From Azospirillum canadense (GTDB taxonomy: Bacteria; Pseudomonadota; Alphaproteobacteria; Azospirillales; Azospirillaceae): a stretch of 64,000 nucleotides of DNA. Each line of letters starts with the position of its first letter. The first letter of the stretch is position 1. Both the position numbers and the translations under genes were made by a program. The DNA is taken from positions 634,665-698,664 of the forward strand of contig NZ_JAOQNG010000004.1 in the NCBI RefSeq assembly GCF_025961225.1, read 5' to 3'. Positions 47,472-55,916 of this stretch are shown one piece after another. The notes beneath the pieces were generated by a model, which saw only the letters and a list, made by a program, of their open reading frames with translations, did not search any database and was not told the origin of the DNA.

Positions 47472-48830
47472 TCAGATCGCGACGCCGGCGCGCTTCAGCT
47501 CGGTGATGGAGTTGGCCTGCGCCTGGGCCAGCGCCTCCCTGGCCGACAACTGGCCGGAGGCGATGTTGGCGATCGCCTTGTTCAGCTGCTGGTCCACCTG
47601 CGGGTAGACGGGCACGGTGCGGTATTTCATGTGCCCTTGACGGGCCGCCAGATCGACCGAGGAGGCGATGATCTCCGCCAAATCATAGCCGTTCAGCGTG
47701 GCGATCTGCTTGAACTCCGCGGACGCGAAGTCGGTGCGCCGGGTCGGCGAGGCGTAGCGCTCCTCCACGATGGCGCGGCGGGTGTTCTTCTTGGACAACG
47801 CCCACTGGATGAAGGCCCAGGCGGCGTCCTTGTTCTTCGACGCCGCCGGAATGCCCAGCCCGTGGGTCGCCACGCCTGGGAAGCGCCCGGCCGGCCCGCG
47901 CACGACGGGGCCATAGGCGACGGTGGCCGCGGTCTTGCTGTGGGCGGCGCCGACCTGCGACAGATAGGTCTGCCCGATCGCCGTGTAGTTGGCCCGCCCG
48001 GCTTGGAGCGCCTGGAGTGCCTGGTCCTCCGTGTAGGACAGCACGCCGTTCGGGCCGAATTCCTTCAGCAGGCGGGCGAAATACTCCGCCGCGGCTGCGG
48101 CCTCCGGCGTGTCGAGCGTCGGGGTCAGGTCGTCCGGCGGGTTGCGGAAGACGTTCCCACCGAAGGCCTGGAGGAAGGGCACGAAGGTCCAGCCATAGTG
48201 GTTGTCGGTGACGAAGCCCGCCACCCGTTCCTTCCCGTGTACGGCCTTCAGCGCGGTGACCAGATCGTCCGTCGTGTCGGGCAGGCCAATGCCCGCGGCC
48301 TTGAACAGGTCGAAGCGCGACGCCCCGGCGACGAAGGTGTCCACCGTCCAGGGAATGCCGTAGAGCCGCCCGCTGCGGTCGCTTTCCGATGCCCGCAGGC
48401 CAGGCAGGAAATCCTCCACGTCCCAATCCGCCGCCCAATCCGCCGGGGTCTGGTTTGCGTCGCGGATGTAGTCGTCGAGCGGGGTGAACCAGCCCGCGTT
48501 GATCCAGCGGCTGGAATAGATGAAGGTGATGTTCAGCACGTCGTATGAGGCGCCACCGGTGGACAGCTCCAGATCCGCGCGCTGGTTGTAGACGGGGAAG
48601 GACGGCGTGTCGTAGACGACCTTGGCGCCGGTGGCGTCCTCGAACTCCGGCAGCCACTTGGTCAGGATGCGGGCGAAGGGGGCGTTGAAGGTGGACACGT
48701 TCAGCGTCGTCCCGACGAAGGGCTTGGTTCCGCCAATCGCTGGCGCCTTGCCCGGAAGCAGCAGCCCGCCGCCGAGCGCCGCGGCGCCCGCAAGGAGGTG
48801 TCGGCGGGAAAAGGAGGGCGTCTGGGTCAT
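47472..48830 (-). CDS. extracellular solute-binding protein, Tat-type signal
   Basis: 452 residues from the ATG at 48830, which has GGAGCG upstream; the ATG at 48854 has none. The signal peptide contains SRRHLLAGAAALGGGLLLPG, a twin-arginine pattern. The mature protein is of the MalE/UgpB-like family 1 (NVSTFNAPFARILTKWLPEFEDATGAKV; LNITFIYSSRWINAGWFTPLDDYI; AWAFIQWALSKKNTRRAIVEER). The substrate cannot be read from the sequence; linkage to a TauD-like dioxygenase hints at a sulfur-containing or aromatic acid ligand instead of a plain sugar (speculative). Confidence 0.9.
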   Translation of the reverse strand: MTQTPSFSRRHLLAGAAALGGGLLLPGKAPAIGGTKPFVGTTLNVSTFNAPFARILTKWLPEFEDATGAKVVYDTPSFPVYNQRADLELSTGGASYDVLNITFIYSSRWINAGWFTPLDDYIRDANQTPADWAADWDVEDFLPGLRASESDRSGRLYGIPWTVDTFVAGASRFDLFKAAGIGLPDTTDDLVTALKAVHGKERVAGFVTDNHYGWTFVPFLQAFGGNVFRNPPDDLTPTLDTPEAAAAAEYFARLLKEFGPNGVLSYTEDQALQALQAGRANYTAIGQTYLSQVGAAHSKTAATVAYGPVVRGPAGRFPGVATHGLGIPAASKNKDAAWAFIQWALSKKNTRRAIVEERYASPTRRTDFASAEFKQIATLNGYDLAEIIASSVDLAARQGHMKYRTVPVYPQVDQQLNKAIANIASGQLSAREALAQAQANSITELKRAGVAI

Positions 48831-48869
48831 CGCAGCGCTCCGTGTCGAATTCATTCTGGTGTGGAGGGC

Positions 48870-48896
48870 GGTTCCGGGGTGCGGAGCCCCGGAACC
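48870..48896 (-). repeat. intercistronic hairpin between tauD-like gene and ABC genes
   Basis: GGTTCCGGGG, seven-base loop, CCCCGGAACC, ten perfect pairs, in the 81-base gap. No T run. It could lower ABC expression relative to tauD or protect the mRNA end. Confidence 0.6.
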
Positions 48897-48911
48897 GGAT
48901 CGGGGCGCGGC

Positions 48912-49892
48912 TTATTCGGCCGCGGCGGCGTGCAGGGAGGCGTCCGGCGACTGCCGGACGGAGCGCGCGAAGCTGCGGCGGCCGTCCAGCGCGACCGGCG
49001 GCTGGCCGGCGACGGTGACGCGGCGGACGATGCGCGGCTGCTCGTCGTAATCGTCCACCGCGCGGTGCTGGGTCGCCCGATTGTCCCAGATCGCGACGTC
49101 GCCGACCGCCCAGCGCCAGCGCACCACATTCTCCGGCCGGGTGACGTGGTTCTGGAACAGCTCCAGCAGCAGGCGGGAATCCGTGCTCGGCAACCCGATC
49201 AGCCGCTGCACGAAATGGCCGAGAATGAGAGACCGCTCCCCCGTCTCCTCATGGACGTGGACCAACGGGTGTTCCGTCTCGAAGACGGTGGAGGTGAAGA
49301 CGGTCTGGTATTTCTTCAGGCCCTGCGCGTGGGTGCTCTGCCGGTCGCCGACATAATCATAGACGTTGGAGTGCAGCGCCCAGAGCCGGTCCGCGAGGTC
49401 GCGCAGCGCTTCGGGCAGTTCCTTATAGGCCGCGGCGGTGTTGGCCCACAGCGTGTCGCCGCCGCGCTCGGGCGCCGTGATGCTGCGCAGGATGGAGATG
49501 GCCGGGTAGTCAGGCACGAAAGTCACGTCGGTGTGCCAGGAGCTGGCCCGCTCCCCCCGGCTGCCGTCCACGTCCAAGATGCCTTCGGTGCCGTTCAGCG
49601 ACGGTACGGTCGGGTGCGGCACTAGGCTGCCGAACAGCCGGCCGAACGCCTCCTGCCCCGCCTCGTCCAGGTGGGTCTGATTGCGGAAGAACAGGACCTT
49701 ATGCCGGCCCAGCGCCTGCCGGATGGCGCGCACGGTCGCCGGCTGGAGGTCGCCGGACAGGCGGACGCCGTGGATCTCCGCCCCGATGCGGCCGGCGACG
49801 GGACGGATGTCCAGGCCGATGGCGGCAGAGGACTCCGTGGTGGACTCGGCGGTGGGCTCGGCATTGGGTTTGGTGGACGCAAGGATGGTCAT
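48912..49892 (-). CDS. TauD/TfdA-family 2-oxoglutarate dioxygenase
   Basis: 326 residues from the ATG at 49892 (AGGGA upstream). Fe(II)/2-oxoglutarate enzyme: HxD pair in SSWHTDVTFVPDYP (near residue 131), distal His in NRATQHRAVDDYDEQPR and the 2-oxoglutarate Arg just after (RIVRRVTVAG). Early LDIRPVAGRIGAEIHGVRLSGDL is the family opening. Such enzymes release sulfite from taurine or alkyl sulfates, or cleave aryloxy acids; which one applies here is open. It heads the ABC operon and has a possible leader peptide upstream. Confidence 0.9.
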   Translation of the reverse strand: MTILASTKPNAEPTAESTTESSAAIGLDIRPVAGRIGAEIHGVRLSGDLQPATVRAIRQALGRHKVLFFRNQTHLDEAGQEAFGRLFGSLVPHPTVPSLNGTEGILDVDGSRGERASSWHTDVTFVPDYPAISILRSITAPERGGDTLWANTAAAYKELPEALRDLADRLWALHSNVYDYVGDRQSTHAQGLKKYQTVFTSTVFETEHPLVHVHEETGERSLILGHFVQRLIGLPSTDSRLLLELFQNHVTRPENVVRWRWAVGDVAIWDNRATQHRAVDDYDEQPRIVRRVTVAGQPPVALDGRRSFARSVRQSPDASLHAAAAE

Positions 49893-50027
49893 CGTTTCTG
49901 TCCCTGTATTCGTTGTGTGGTTTGTTGGGCGGGCATCCGCAGCCATGGGGAGCCCGTCGCGCGCCACGGCTGTCCGCCGCGGTCGCGCCTGTGCACTCAG
50001 ATCATTGAGGACGTGTGCGGGCGGCCG

Positions 50028-50123
50028 TCAGCCGCGACAGCCGCCCGGGTTCCAGCCGGTCATGCCGGCAAGGCAAGCGGCGCGCTGCGCCGGGGATGAT
50101 GCGGGAAAGGAAACCTTGGGCAT
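50028..50123 (-). CDS. candidate leader peptide upstream of tauD-like gene
   Basis: 31 codons, ATG at 50121-50123, with GAAGGAG 9 bases upstream (50133-50139). The peptide begins MPKVSFPASS and ends in AACLAGMTGWNPGGCRG, with two Cys and an internal Met near the end. The stop TGA (50028-50030) lies in a hairpin with arms 50019-50025 and 50040-50046 (GGGCGGC/GCCGCCC). tauD starts 135 bases further on. The arrangement resembles attenuation control by sulfur amino-acid supply; this is inference. Confidence 0.45.
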   Translation of the reverse strand: MPKVSFPASSPAQRAACLAGMTGWNPGGCRG

Positions 50124-50302
50124 GTCCGGTCACTCCTTCGGGGATCCACGACCGGGATCGTGGCGCTTTAGCGTTTGATGACGCGGCGCAAGGCGCGATT
50201 CAAATTGCCGCAGACGGCGCGATGAGGCCGACGCACAAAATCTACTTACACGATAGGTTATGAGTCAATGGGAAGAATCGATCTTTGTGTGATTAAATTT
50301 CT

Positions 50303-50331
50303 ATAAACAACAAATTTACATTGCTGTTTAT
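50303..50331. promoter_or_regulatory. AT-rich imperfect palindrome in divergent region
   Basis: ATAAACA (50303-50309) and TGTTTAT (50325-50331) with inner CAA/TTG pairs, in a strongly AT-rich patch (about 50260-50335) between the leader peptide and the molybdoenzyme gene. It looks like an operator or promoter core. Apart from this and the leader peptide, the 513-base gap 49893-50405 holds no gene. Confidence 0.5.
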
Positions 50332-50405
50332 GCGCGAGGGGGTATCATCTGGTGCGGTCATCGGTCTAGGATGCGGCGCACCCGCAGCCCGGACCAGAGA
50401 CCATC

Positions 50406-52514
50406 ATGCCCGACGCCTCCGCCGTTCGAACGCTCGCCTCGGCCTGCCCGCACGACTGCCCCTCCACCTGCGCGCTGGAAGTCGATGTTGTCAGCGTTCC
50501 TGGGGGCGGCACCCGCATCGGACGCGTGCGCGGCGCGGCGGACAACAGCTACACCGCCGGCGTGATCTGCGCGAAGGTCGCCCGTTATGCCGAGCGGGTG
50601 AACAACCCCGACCGGCTGACGCAGCCCTTGCGCCGGACCGGTCCCAAGGGCTCCGGCCAGTTCGAACCGATCTCCTGGGACGACGCGCTGGACATCGTGG
50701 CGGAACGCTTTCTGGAGGCGGAACGGCGCCACGGGCCGGAGACGGTGTGGCCCTACTACTACGCCGGCACCATGGGGCTGGTGCAGCGCGACGGCATCAA
50801 CCGGCTGCGCCACGCCCGGCGCTGGTCCGGCTTCTTCTCGACCATCTGCACCAACCCGGCCTGGTCGGGCTGGATCGCCGGGACCGGGCGGCTGGCCGGG
50901 GCCGACCCGCGGGAGATGGCGAAATCCGACCTCGTGGTGATCTGGGGCACCAACGCCGTCTCCACCCAGGTCAACGTGATGACCCACGCCGTACGCGCCC
51001 GGAAGGAGCGTGGGGCGAAGATCGCCGTGGTCGACGTCTACCGCACCCCGACCATGGACCAGGCAGACATCCCCCTGCTCATCCGGCCGGGCACGGACGG
51101 CGCGCTCGCCTGCGCGGTGATGCATGTGCTGTTCCGCGACGGCTTGGCCGACCGCGCCTACCTCGCCAGCCACGCCGACGACCCCGCGGGGCTGGAGGCG
51201 TACCTCGCCGACCGCGGCCCGGAGTGGGCGGCGACCATCACCGGCCTGCCCGCGGCGGAGATCGAGGCCTTCGCACGGGCGGTCGGCCGGACGAAGCGTA
51301 GCTTCTTCCGCCTGGGCTACGGCTTCACTCGCTCGCGCAACGGGGCGGTGAACATGCACGCGGCCTCCTGCATCCCGGTGGTCAGCGGGGCGTGGCAGGT
51401 GGAGGGCGGCGGCGCCTTCCATTCCAACAGCGGCATCTACGGCTGGAACAAAACGCTGATCGAGGGGCTCGATCTGCGCGACCCAGCGGTGCGCATGCTC
51501 GACCAGTCGCGCATCGGCCCGATTTTGGACGGCGACGCGGACGCGCTGGCCGGCGGCCCGCCAGTCACGGCGATGCTGATCCAGAACACCAACCCCATGG
51601 CCGTGGCGCCCGACCAGACGCGCGTCCGCCGGGGCTTTGCACGCGACGACCTGTTCGTCTGCGTGCACGAGCAGGTGATGACCGACACCGCGCGCATGGC
51701 CGACATCGTCCTGCCCGCCACCATGTTCGTGGAATACGACGACCTCTACCAGGCCGGCGGCAACCAGCACATCCTGTTCGGCCCGAAGCTGGTCGACCCG
51801 CCCGGCGAGTGCCGCCCCAACCACGCGGTGATCGGCGACCTCGCCCGCCGCCTCGGCAGCGACCAGCACCCCGGATTCCGCATGACGGAGCGGGAGTTGA
51901 TCGACGCCACGCTGCGCGCGTCCAAGCACGGCACGCTGGAGGAGTTGGAGGCGGCGCGCTTCCTCGACGTGCAGCCGGACTTCGACACGGCGCATTACGT
52001 GCGGGGCTTCCACTGGCCGGACGGCAAGTTCCGCCTGAAGCCGGACTGGCCCCGCGTGCCCTACGCCGCCCCGTCCACCTTTGGGCCGGTCGCCGAAATG
52101 CCCAGCTTCCCCGACCATTGGGCGGTGACGGAGGAAGCCGACGCGGAGCATCCCTTCCGCCTTGTCACCGCACCGGCGCGCAACTTCCTGAACACCTCCT
52201 TCACCGACACCCCGACCGGCACGGCGCGTGAGGCCCGCCCCTCCCTGCTGATCCACCCGGACGACGCGGCGGCGCTGGGCATCGCGGAGGGCGACCGGGT
52301 GGAGGTCGCCAACCGGCGCGGATCGGTGCTTCTGCACACGCGGCTGTTCGACGGCGTGCGGCGCGGCGTGGTGGTGGCGGAATCCATCTGGCCGAACCGC
52401 GCGCATGAGGGCGGCCGCGGCATCAACACTCTGACCGGCGCCGACGCCGTCGCCCCGTTCGGGGGCGCGGCATTCCACGACAGCCATGTGCGGGTGGAGC
52501 GGGCGCCGGCCTGA
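50406..52514 (+). CDS. molybdopterin oxidoreductase (DMSO-reductase superfamily)
   Basis: 702 residues. N-terminal 4Fe-4S motif CPHDCPSTCAL ... C (residues 14-56), then the Mo-bis-MGD domains (ISWDDALDIVAERF; VVIWGTNAVSTQVN; SASC-like HAASCIPVVSGAWQVEGGGAF; QNTNPMAVAPDQ; VLPATMFVEYDDLYQAGGNQHI) and the C-terminal dinucleotide-binding barrel (LLIHPDDAAALGIAEGDRVEVANRRG). No Tat signal, so cytoplasmic. No partner iron-sulfur or membrane subunit is adjacent. The substrate is unknown. Confidence 0.9.
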   Translation: MPDASAVRTLASACPHDCPSTCALEVDVVSVPGGGTRIGRVRGAADNSYTAGVICAKVARYAERVNNPDRLTQPLRRTGPKGSGQFEPISWDDALDIVAERFLEAERRHGPETVWPYYYAGTMGLVQRDGINRLRHARRWSGFFSTICTNPAWSGWIAGTGRLAGADPREMAKSDLVVIWGTNAVSTQVNVMTHAVRARKERGAKIAVVDVYRTPTMDQADIPLLIRPGTDGALACAVMHVLFRDGLADRAYLASHADDPAGLEAYLADRGPEWAATITGLPAAEIEAFARAVGRTKRSFFRLGYGFTRSRNGAVNMHAASCIPVVSGAWQVEGGGAFHSNSGIYGWNKTLIEGLDLRDPAVRMLDQSRIGPILDGDADALAGGPPVTAMLIQNTNPMAVAPDQTRVRRGFARDDLFVCVHEQVMTDTARMADIVLPATMFVEYDDLYQAGGNQHILFGPKLVDPPGECRPNHAVIGDLARRLGSDQHPGFRMTERELIDATLRASKHGTLEELEAARFLDVQPDFDTAHYVRGFHWPDGKFRLKPDWPRVPYAAPSTFGPVAEMPSFPDHWAVTEEADAEHPFRLVTAPARNFLNTSFTDTPTGTAREARPSLLIHPDDAAALGIAEGDRVEVANRRGSVLLHTRLFDGVRRGVVVAESIWPNRAHEGGRGINTLTGADAVAPFGGAAFHDSHVRVERAPA

Positions 52515-52528
52515 CCGGTCCGGCGCCC
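52501..52528 (+). terminator. hairpin spanning the molybdoenzyme stop codon
   Basis: GGGCGCCGG (52501-52509) pairs with CCGGCGCCC (52520-52528); the stop TGA is in the ten-base loop and TTCG follows. Confidence 0.6.
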
Positions 52529-52539
52529 TTCGATCCCTG

Positions 52540-52579
52540 GCGCTACGCGGCGTTTTGGGCTTTCAGGGCCGCGTAGCGC
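52540..52579 (-). terminator. hairpin spanning the hemerythrin stop codon
   Basis: GCGCTACGCGGC (52540-52551) and GCCGCGTAGCGC (52568-52579), 12 perfect pairs with a 16-base loop. The minus-strand TAG stop (52543-52545) lies in one arm, so the last about 12 codons are in the hairpin. Confidence 0.6.
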
Positions 52580-52956
52580 GCGTACAGAATGTTTTCCTCC
52601 TTGTGCCAGCGCAGGAACAGCGCCGCGGACAACTTCCCGAAGTCCCGTCCGTACTCCAGACCGGATCCGCCGTTCCGGTATTTGTCGAAGAAGTTCATGA
52701 TGTCGCGGCTGATCGCGGTCATCTCGGCCGCGAATTGCGTCGCCAGGCGTTCCGCGTCCGGTTGCCCGGCCGAGGCGGCCAGGTACGCCGGATAGAAGTC
52801 GCGGTCTTCATGGGCGAGATGGTCCAGGAAGAGCTTCCGCGCGCTGTGCAGCGCCTTCTGCCCCTCGGGAGTCCCGATGCCCAAGGACTTCACCGTGTCG
52901 AGCAGGGTCTTCAGCGCGTCATGCTCGGCCTTGAGGCCGCGAATAAGGTCGGACAT
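52543..52956 (-). CDS. hemerythrin-domain protein
   Basis: 137 residues from the ATG at 52956 (GGAAGG upstream). A di-iron four-helix bundle: ligand His/Asp/Glu residues in LKAEHDALKTLL, LFLDHLAHEDRDFYPAYL and FLRWHKEENILYARYAALK. Such proteins bind O2 or NO or act in NO-stress responses. A near-perfect NsrR-like site about 100 bases upstream supports an NO-stress role, alongside hmp in this window. Confidence 0.88.
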   Translation of the reverse strand: MSDLIRGLKAEHDALKTLLDTVKSLGIGTPEGQKALHSARKLFLDHLAHEDRDFYPAYLAASAGQPDAERLATQFAAEMTAISRDIMNFFDKYRNGGSGLEYGRDFGKLSAALFLRWHKEENILYARYAALKAQNAA

Positions 52957-53053
52957 ATCTCTGAACCTTCCGATTGTCTTTTGGTTTGTTGCGTCGTCCG
53001 ACGATGGCCTGCCTGGGGGTGGCCTGCCTGGGGATGTTCGGTGAGCGCGGGTT

Positions 53054-53078
53054 AAAGATGCTCCAATTATGCATCTTT
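53054..53078 (-). promoter_or_regulatory. NsrR-like operator upstream of the hemerythrin gene
   Basis: AAAGATGC (53054-53061), nine bases, GCATCTTT (53071-53078). The core AAGATGC-N9-GCATCTT has the exact length (23 bases) and half-site sequence known for NsrR sites in enterobacteria. Confidence 0.65.
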
Positions 53079-53119
53079 TAGAATGGACAGAATGTCGCAC
53101 CCTCCGGCAGAGAGCCGGT

Positions 53120-53980
53120 TCACCCCGACAGCGTCGCCACGCCGCCGAACACCAGCAGAATCCCGCCCCAGCAGGCCGGCGAAATGCGCTCGCGCAGGAA
53201 GGCCCAGCCAAGCAGGACGACCACCACCATGAAGGCGGAACTGGCCACCGCGGCGGCCGACGCGTCCTCGCCCTGGCTGCCGATGTAGAAGCAGAGGTAG
53301 GCCAGCGCGTCGACCAGCCCCTGCACCAGAAGGACCGGCCACCAGCGCACCGGCAGCACCGGGCGGACGCGCACCGCCATCATCGCTGCAGCCAACGCCA
53401 AGACGCCGACGACGCGTCCGACCCACAAGGTCTGAACCTCCCCATAGGCTTCCACCGCGTGGCGGCCGGCCAACAGCGCCACAGCGAACAGGGCGCTGGC
53501 AAGCGCGGCGCAGGCGATGGACTTGCGGCGGTTGGTCCGGTCGGCGGCCAGTGTTTCGTCCGGGTCCTCCCCGGCGGTGCGGGCGACCACCACGGTGCCG
53601 AGCAGGGTCGCCGCCATGGCCGCCCAGTCCAGCACGCCCGGCCGAGCGCCGAAGGCGACCTCAACCGGCACGATCAGCGCCGGGTAGGCCGCGGTGATGG
53701 GTGCGGCCAGCGACAGCGGCCCCAGCGTCAGGGCCTTGTAGAAGACCAGCGGCGCCACCATCGACGCGACGCCGGCCACCAGCAGCACAGGGAACGTCTC
53801 CGCCCGCCAGGGCACCGGCAGCCCGGAACCGAAGCCGTAGAGGCTGAGCATTACCGCCCCGACCAGCATCAGCCCGAGCAGGGCGTTGCGCGGCCCCAGC
53901 GCGCGGCCGGTAAAGCGGCCGAGGAAATCCGCGAGCCCGAAGAACAGGGCGGCGGCCGCTCCCCACAGGGCAGCGTTCAT
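53120..53980 (-). CDS. EamA/DMT-family transporter
   Basis: 286 residues with about ten hydrophobic segments in two homologous halves (start MNAALWGAAAALFFGLADFLGR; second half from RKSIACAALASALFAVALLAG). The drug/metabolite transporter superfamily; substrate unknown. It lies 96 bases after the 59-residue gene on the same strand, so it might be the end of the guanidine/urea operon, or independent. Confidence 0.86.
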   Translation of the reverse strand: MNAALWGAAAALFFGLADFLGRFTGRALGPRNALLGLMLVGAVMLSLYGFGSGLPVPWRAETFPVLLVAGVASMVAPLVFYKALTLGPLSLAAPITAAYPALIVPVEVAFGARPGVLDWAAMAATLLGTVVVARTAGEDPDETLAADRTNRRKSIACAALASALFAVALLAGRHAVEAYGEVQTLWVGRVVGVLALAAAMMAVRVRPVLPVRWWPVLLVQGLVDALAYLCFYIGSQGEDASAAAVASSAFMVVVVLLGWAFLRERISPACWGGILLVFGGVATLSG

Positions 53981-54076
53981 GGATGTCCCTCCACAGGGCC
54001 TTTGGGGGCGGAGCCGCCTCGTCCGCCCAAACCCTGTGCAGTCACACCCGGACTGCCGCCGGTTGAGGCAGAGCGG

Positions 54077-54256
54077 CTACGACGCCCCGCAGCCGTTCCG
54101 TTCGATGCGCGCCGCCTCGGCCATCATCGCCCCGGCGGACGCGGCGGTCCCCGTCGCGGTGAAAAGCCAGGGGTGCAGGGCGGTGGCGCGGGTCTGGAGC
54201 AGCGCGTGCAGCGCGCCCAAGCCGGCCTTCCCGATCCATCGCAAGCCGTGTCCCAT
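54077..54256 (-). CDS. 59-residue protein at the end of the carboxylase/ABC operon
   Basis: ATG at 54256 with GGAGGG 7 bases upstream, a strong ribosome site. Ala/Gly-rich, with a basic amphipathic N-terminal part (MGHGLRWIGKAGLGALHALL) and a moderately hydrophobic centre (HPWLFTATGTAASAGAMMAE). Could be a small membrane-associated protein. No family recognised. It follows the ATPase gene by 62 bases. Confidence 0.6.
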   Translation of the reverse strand: MGHGLRWIGKAGLGALHALLQTRATALHPWLFTATGTAASAGAMMAEAARIERNGCGAS

Positions 54257-54318
54257 GGCAGCCCTCCATTGCGTTGACCGATCCACCGTCGCAAGGGGCG
54301 TGCCACCGGACACCCGCT

Positions 54319-55092
54319 TCAGCCGGCGGGCACCAGACCGGCCGCACCGGCCGCCGCCGTCATGGCCGCCTTCTTCAGAGTCAGCGGCAGGTCGTAGGTG
54401 ATGCGCGCGCCGTAGGCGCCGGGGTCGGTCGGGTCGACGCGCACCTTGTCGAAGGCGAGCACGCGGGTGGCCAGCGTGAAGCCCTCCTTCAGGTCGTGGG
54501 TGACCATGAAGACGGTCATCTTCTCCTCCGACCACAGCCGCAGCAGAAGCTCGTACATCTGCGCCTTGGTGCCGGGGTCGAGCGCGCCGAAGGGCTCGTC
54601 CAGCAGCAGGATCTTCGGCTTCAGGATCAGCGCTTGCGCGATGGCGAGGCGCTGCTGCATGCCGCCGGACAGCTCCGCGGGATACTTGCCCAAGTGGTTG
54701 CCGAGGCCGACCGCCTCCAGCACCCCCCTCGCCTCCTCCATGGCGGCGCGGCGGCGCGCGCCGAACAGGCGGCCGAGAAAGCGGGACTGCTGGAATTCGC
54801 GGCCCAGGATCACGTTCTCCAGAACCGTCAGGTGCGGGAAGACCGAATAGCGCTGGAACACCACGCCGCGGTCGGGGCCGGGCTCCGCCACCAAGGGCTC
54901 GCCGTCCAGCCGGATGCTGCCGCGGGTCGGCCGCTCCTCCCCCAGCAGCAGGCGCAGGAAGGTGGTCTTGCCGCAGCCGGACGGGCCGACCAGCGCGCAG
55001 AACTCGCCGGAGGGAATCTCCAGGTTGACGCGCTCCAGCACCACCTGGTTCGGGTATTCCATCCAGAGGTCGCGGACGGTGACGTTGCTCAT
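54319..55092 (-). CDS. ABC transporter ATP-binding protein, urea/guanidine operon
   Basis: 257 residues. Walker A GPSGCGKTT (about 39-47), Q-loop VFQRYSVFPHL, signature LSGGMQQRLAIAQAL, Walker B ILLLDEPFGALD, H-loop MVTHDLKEGF. Nitrate/sulfonate/taurine-transporter type (SsuB/TauB-like) with a short C-terminal extension (ITYDLPLTLKKAA) seen in the urea-carboxylase-linked branch. The start overlaps the permease stop (ATGA). Confidence 0.92.
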   Translation of the reverse strand: MSNVTVRDLWMEYPNQVVLERVNLEIPSGEFCALVGPSGCGKTTFLRLLLGEERPTRGSIRLDGEPLVAEPGPDRGVVFQRYSVFPHLTVLENVILGREFQQSRFLGRLFGARRRAAMEEARGVLEAVGLGNHLGKYPAELSGGMQQRLAIAQALILKPKILLLDEPFGALDPGTKAQMYELLLRLWSEEKMTVFMVTHDLKEGFTLATRVLAFDKVRVDPTDPGAYGARITYDLPLTLKKAAMTAAAGAAGLVPAG

Positions 55093-55913
55093 GAGGAGGC
55101 CTTTCCCGCCCGCAGCCAGGGGAAGCAGCGCGCGTTGAACCAACGCAGCAGGAGGTCCGACGCGAAGGCCAGCAGCGTGATCCAGGCCACATAGGGCAGG
55201 ATCACGTCCATCGCCATGTAGCGCCGCACCAGGAAGATGCGGTAGCCGAGCCCCTCCGTCGCCGCGATGGCTTCCGCGGAGATCAGGAACAGCCAGGCCG
55301 GTCCCAGCGACAGCCGCAGCGCGTCGGCCAGCCGCGGCAGCATCTGCGGCAGCACGACCCGCAGCACGATCTGCCAAGTGTTCGCCCCCAGCGTCTGCGC
55401 CTTGATCAGTTGCTCCCGCGGCATCTCCACCGTGCGCATGGCGAGGTCGCGGACCAGGAAGGGCGCCACGCCGATGACGATCAGCACCACCTTGGACAGC
55501 TCGTCCAGGCCGAAGACGATGAACAGGACGGGCAGCACCGCCATGGGCGGCACCATGGACAGCATGGCGACGAAGGGCGACAGCCCCGCCCGCACATAGG
55601 GGATCAGCCCCATGCCGATGCCGATCACCAACGCCAGCGCCGTGGCGACGCCGAGCCCCAGCCCAAGCCGGTGCAGGCTGGCCAGCGTGTCCGCCCACAT
55701 CAGGTAGTCGCCGGTGCGGGCGTCCGGGGTAAAGGCCACGCGGGCGACGGCGGCGACCATGGCGGACAGCGGCGGCAGCAGCTTGTCGTTCGGGTTGTCC
55801 GCCAGCCGCAGGGCCGACGCCACCCCATAGCCCGCGCAGGCCACCAGGAACGGAAGGGCGCCCCAGAAGAGCGCACCCCCGCGGCCCGGACGCCGGTTGA
55901 TGATCCGGCGCAT
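55089..55913 (-). CDS. ABC transporter permease, urea/guanidine operon
   Basis: 274 residues, six hydrophobic segments, SsuC/TauC-like. EAA loop LIKAQTLGANTWQIVLRVVLPQMLPRL near residue 165 and the family stretch FLISAEAIAATEGLGYRIFLVRRYMAMD. Begins 3 bases after the binding-protein stop and overlaps the ATPase start. Confidence 0.92.
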   Translation of the reverse strand: MRRIINRRPGRGGALFWGALPFLVACAGYGVASALRLADNPNDKLLPPLSAMVAAVARVAFTPDARTGDYLMWADTLASLHRLGLGLGVATALALVIGIGMGLIPYVRAGLSPFVAMLSMVPPMAVLPVLFIVFGLDELSKVVLIVIGVAPFLVRDLAMRTVEMPREQLIKAQTLGANTWQIVLRVVLPQMLPRLADALRLSLGPAWLFLISAEAIAATEGLGYRIFLVRRYMAMDVILPYVAWITLLAFASDLLLRWFNARCFPWLRAGKASS

Positions 55914-55916
55914 GGA

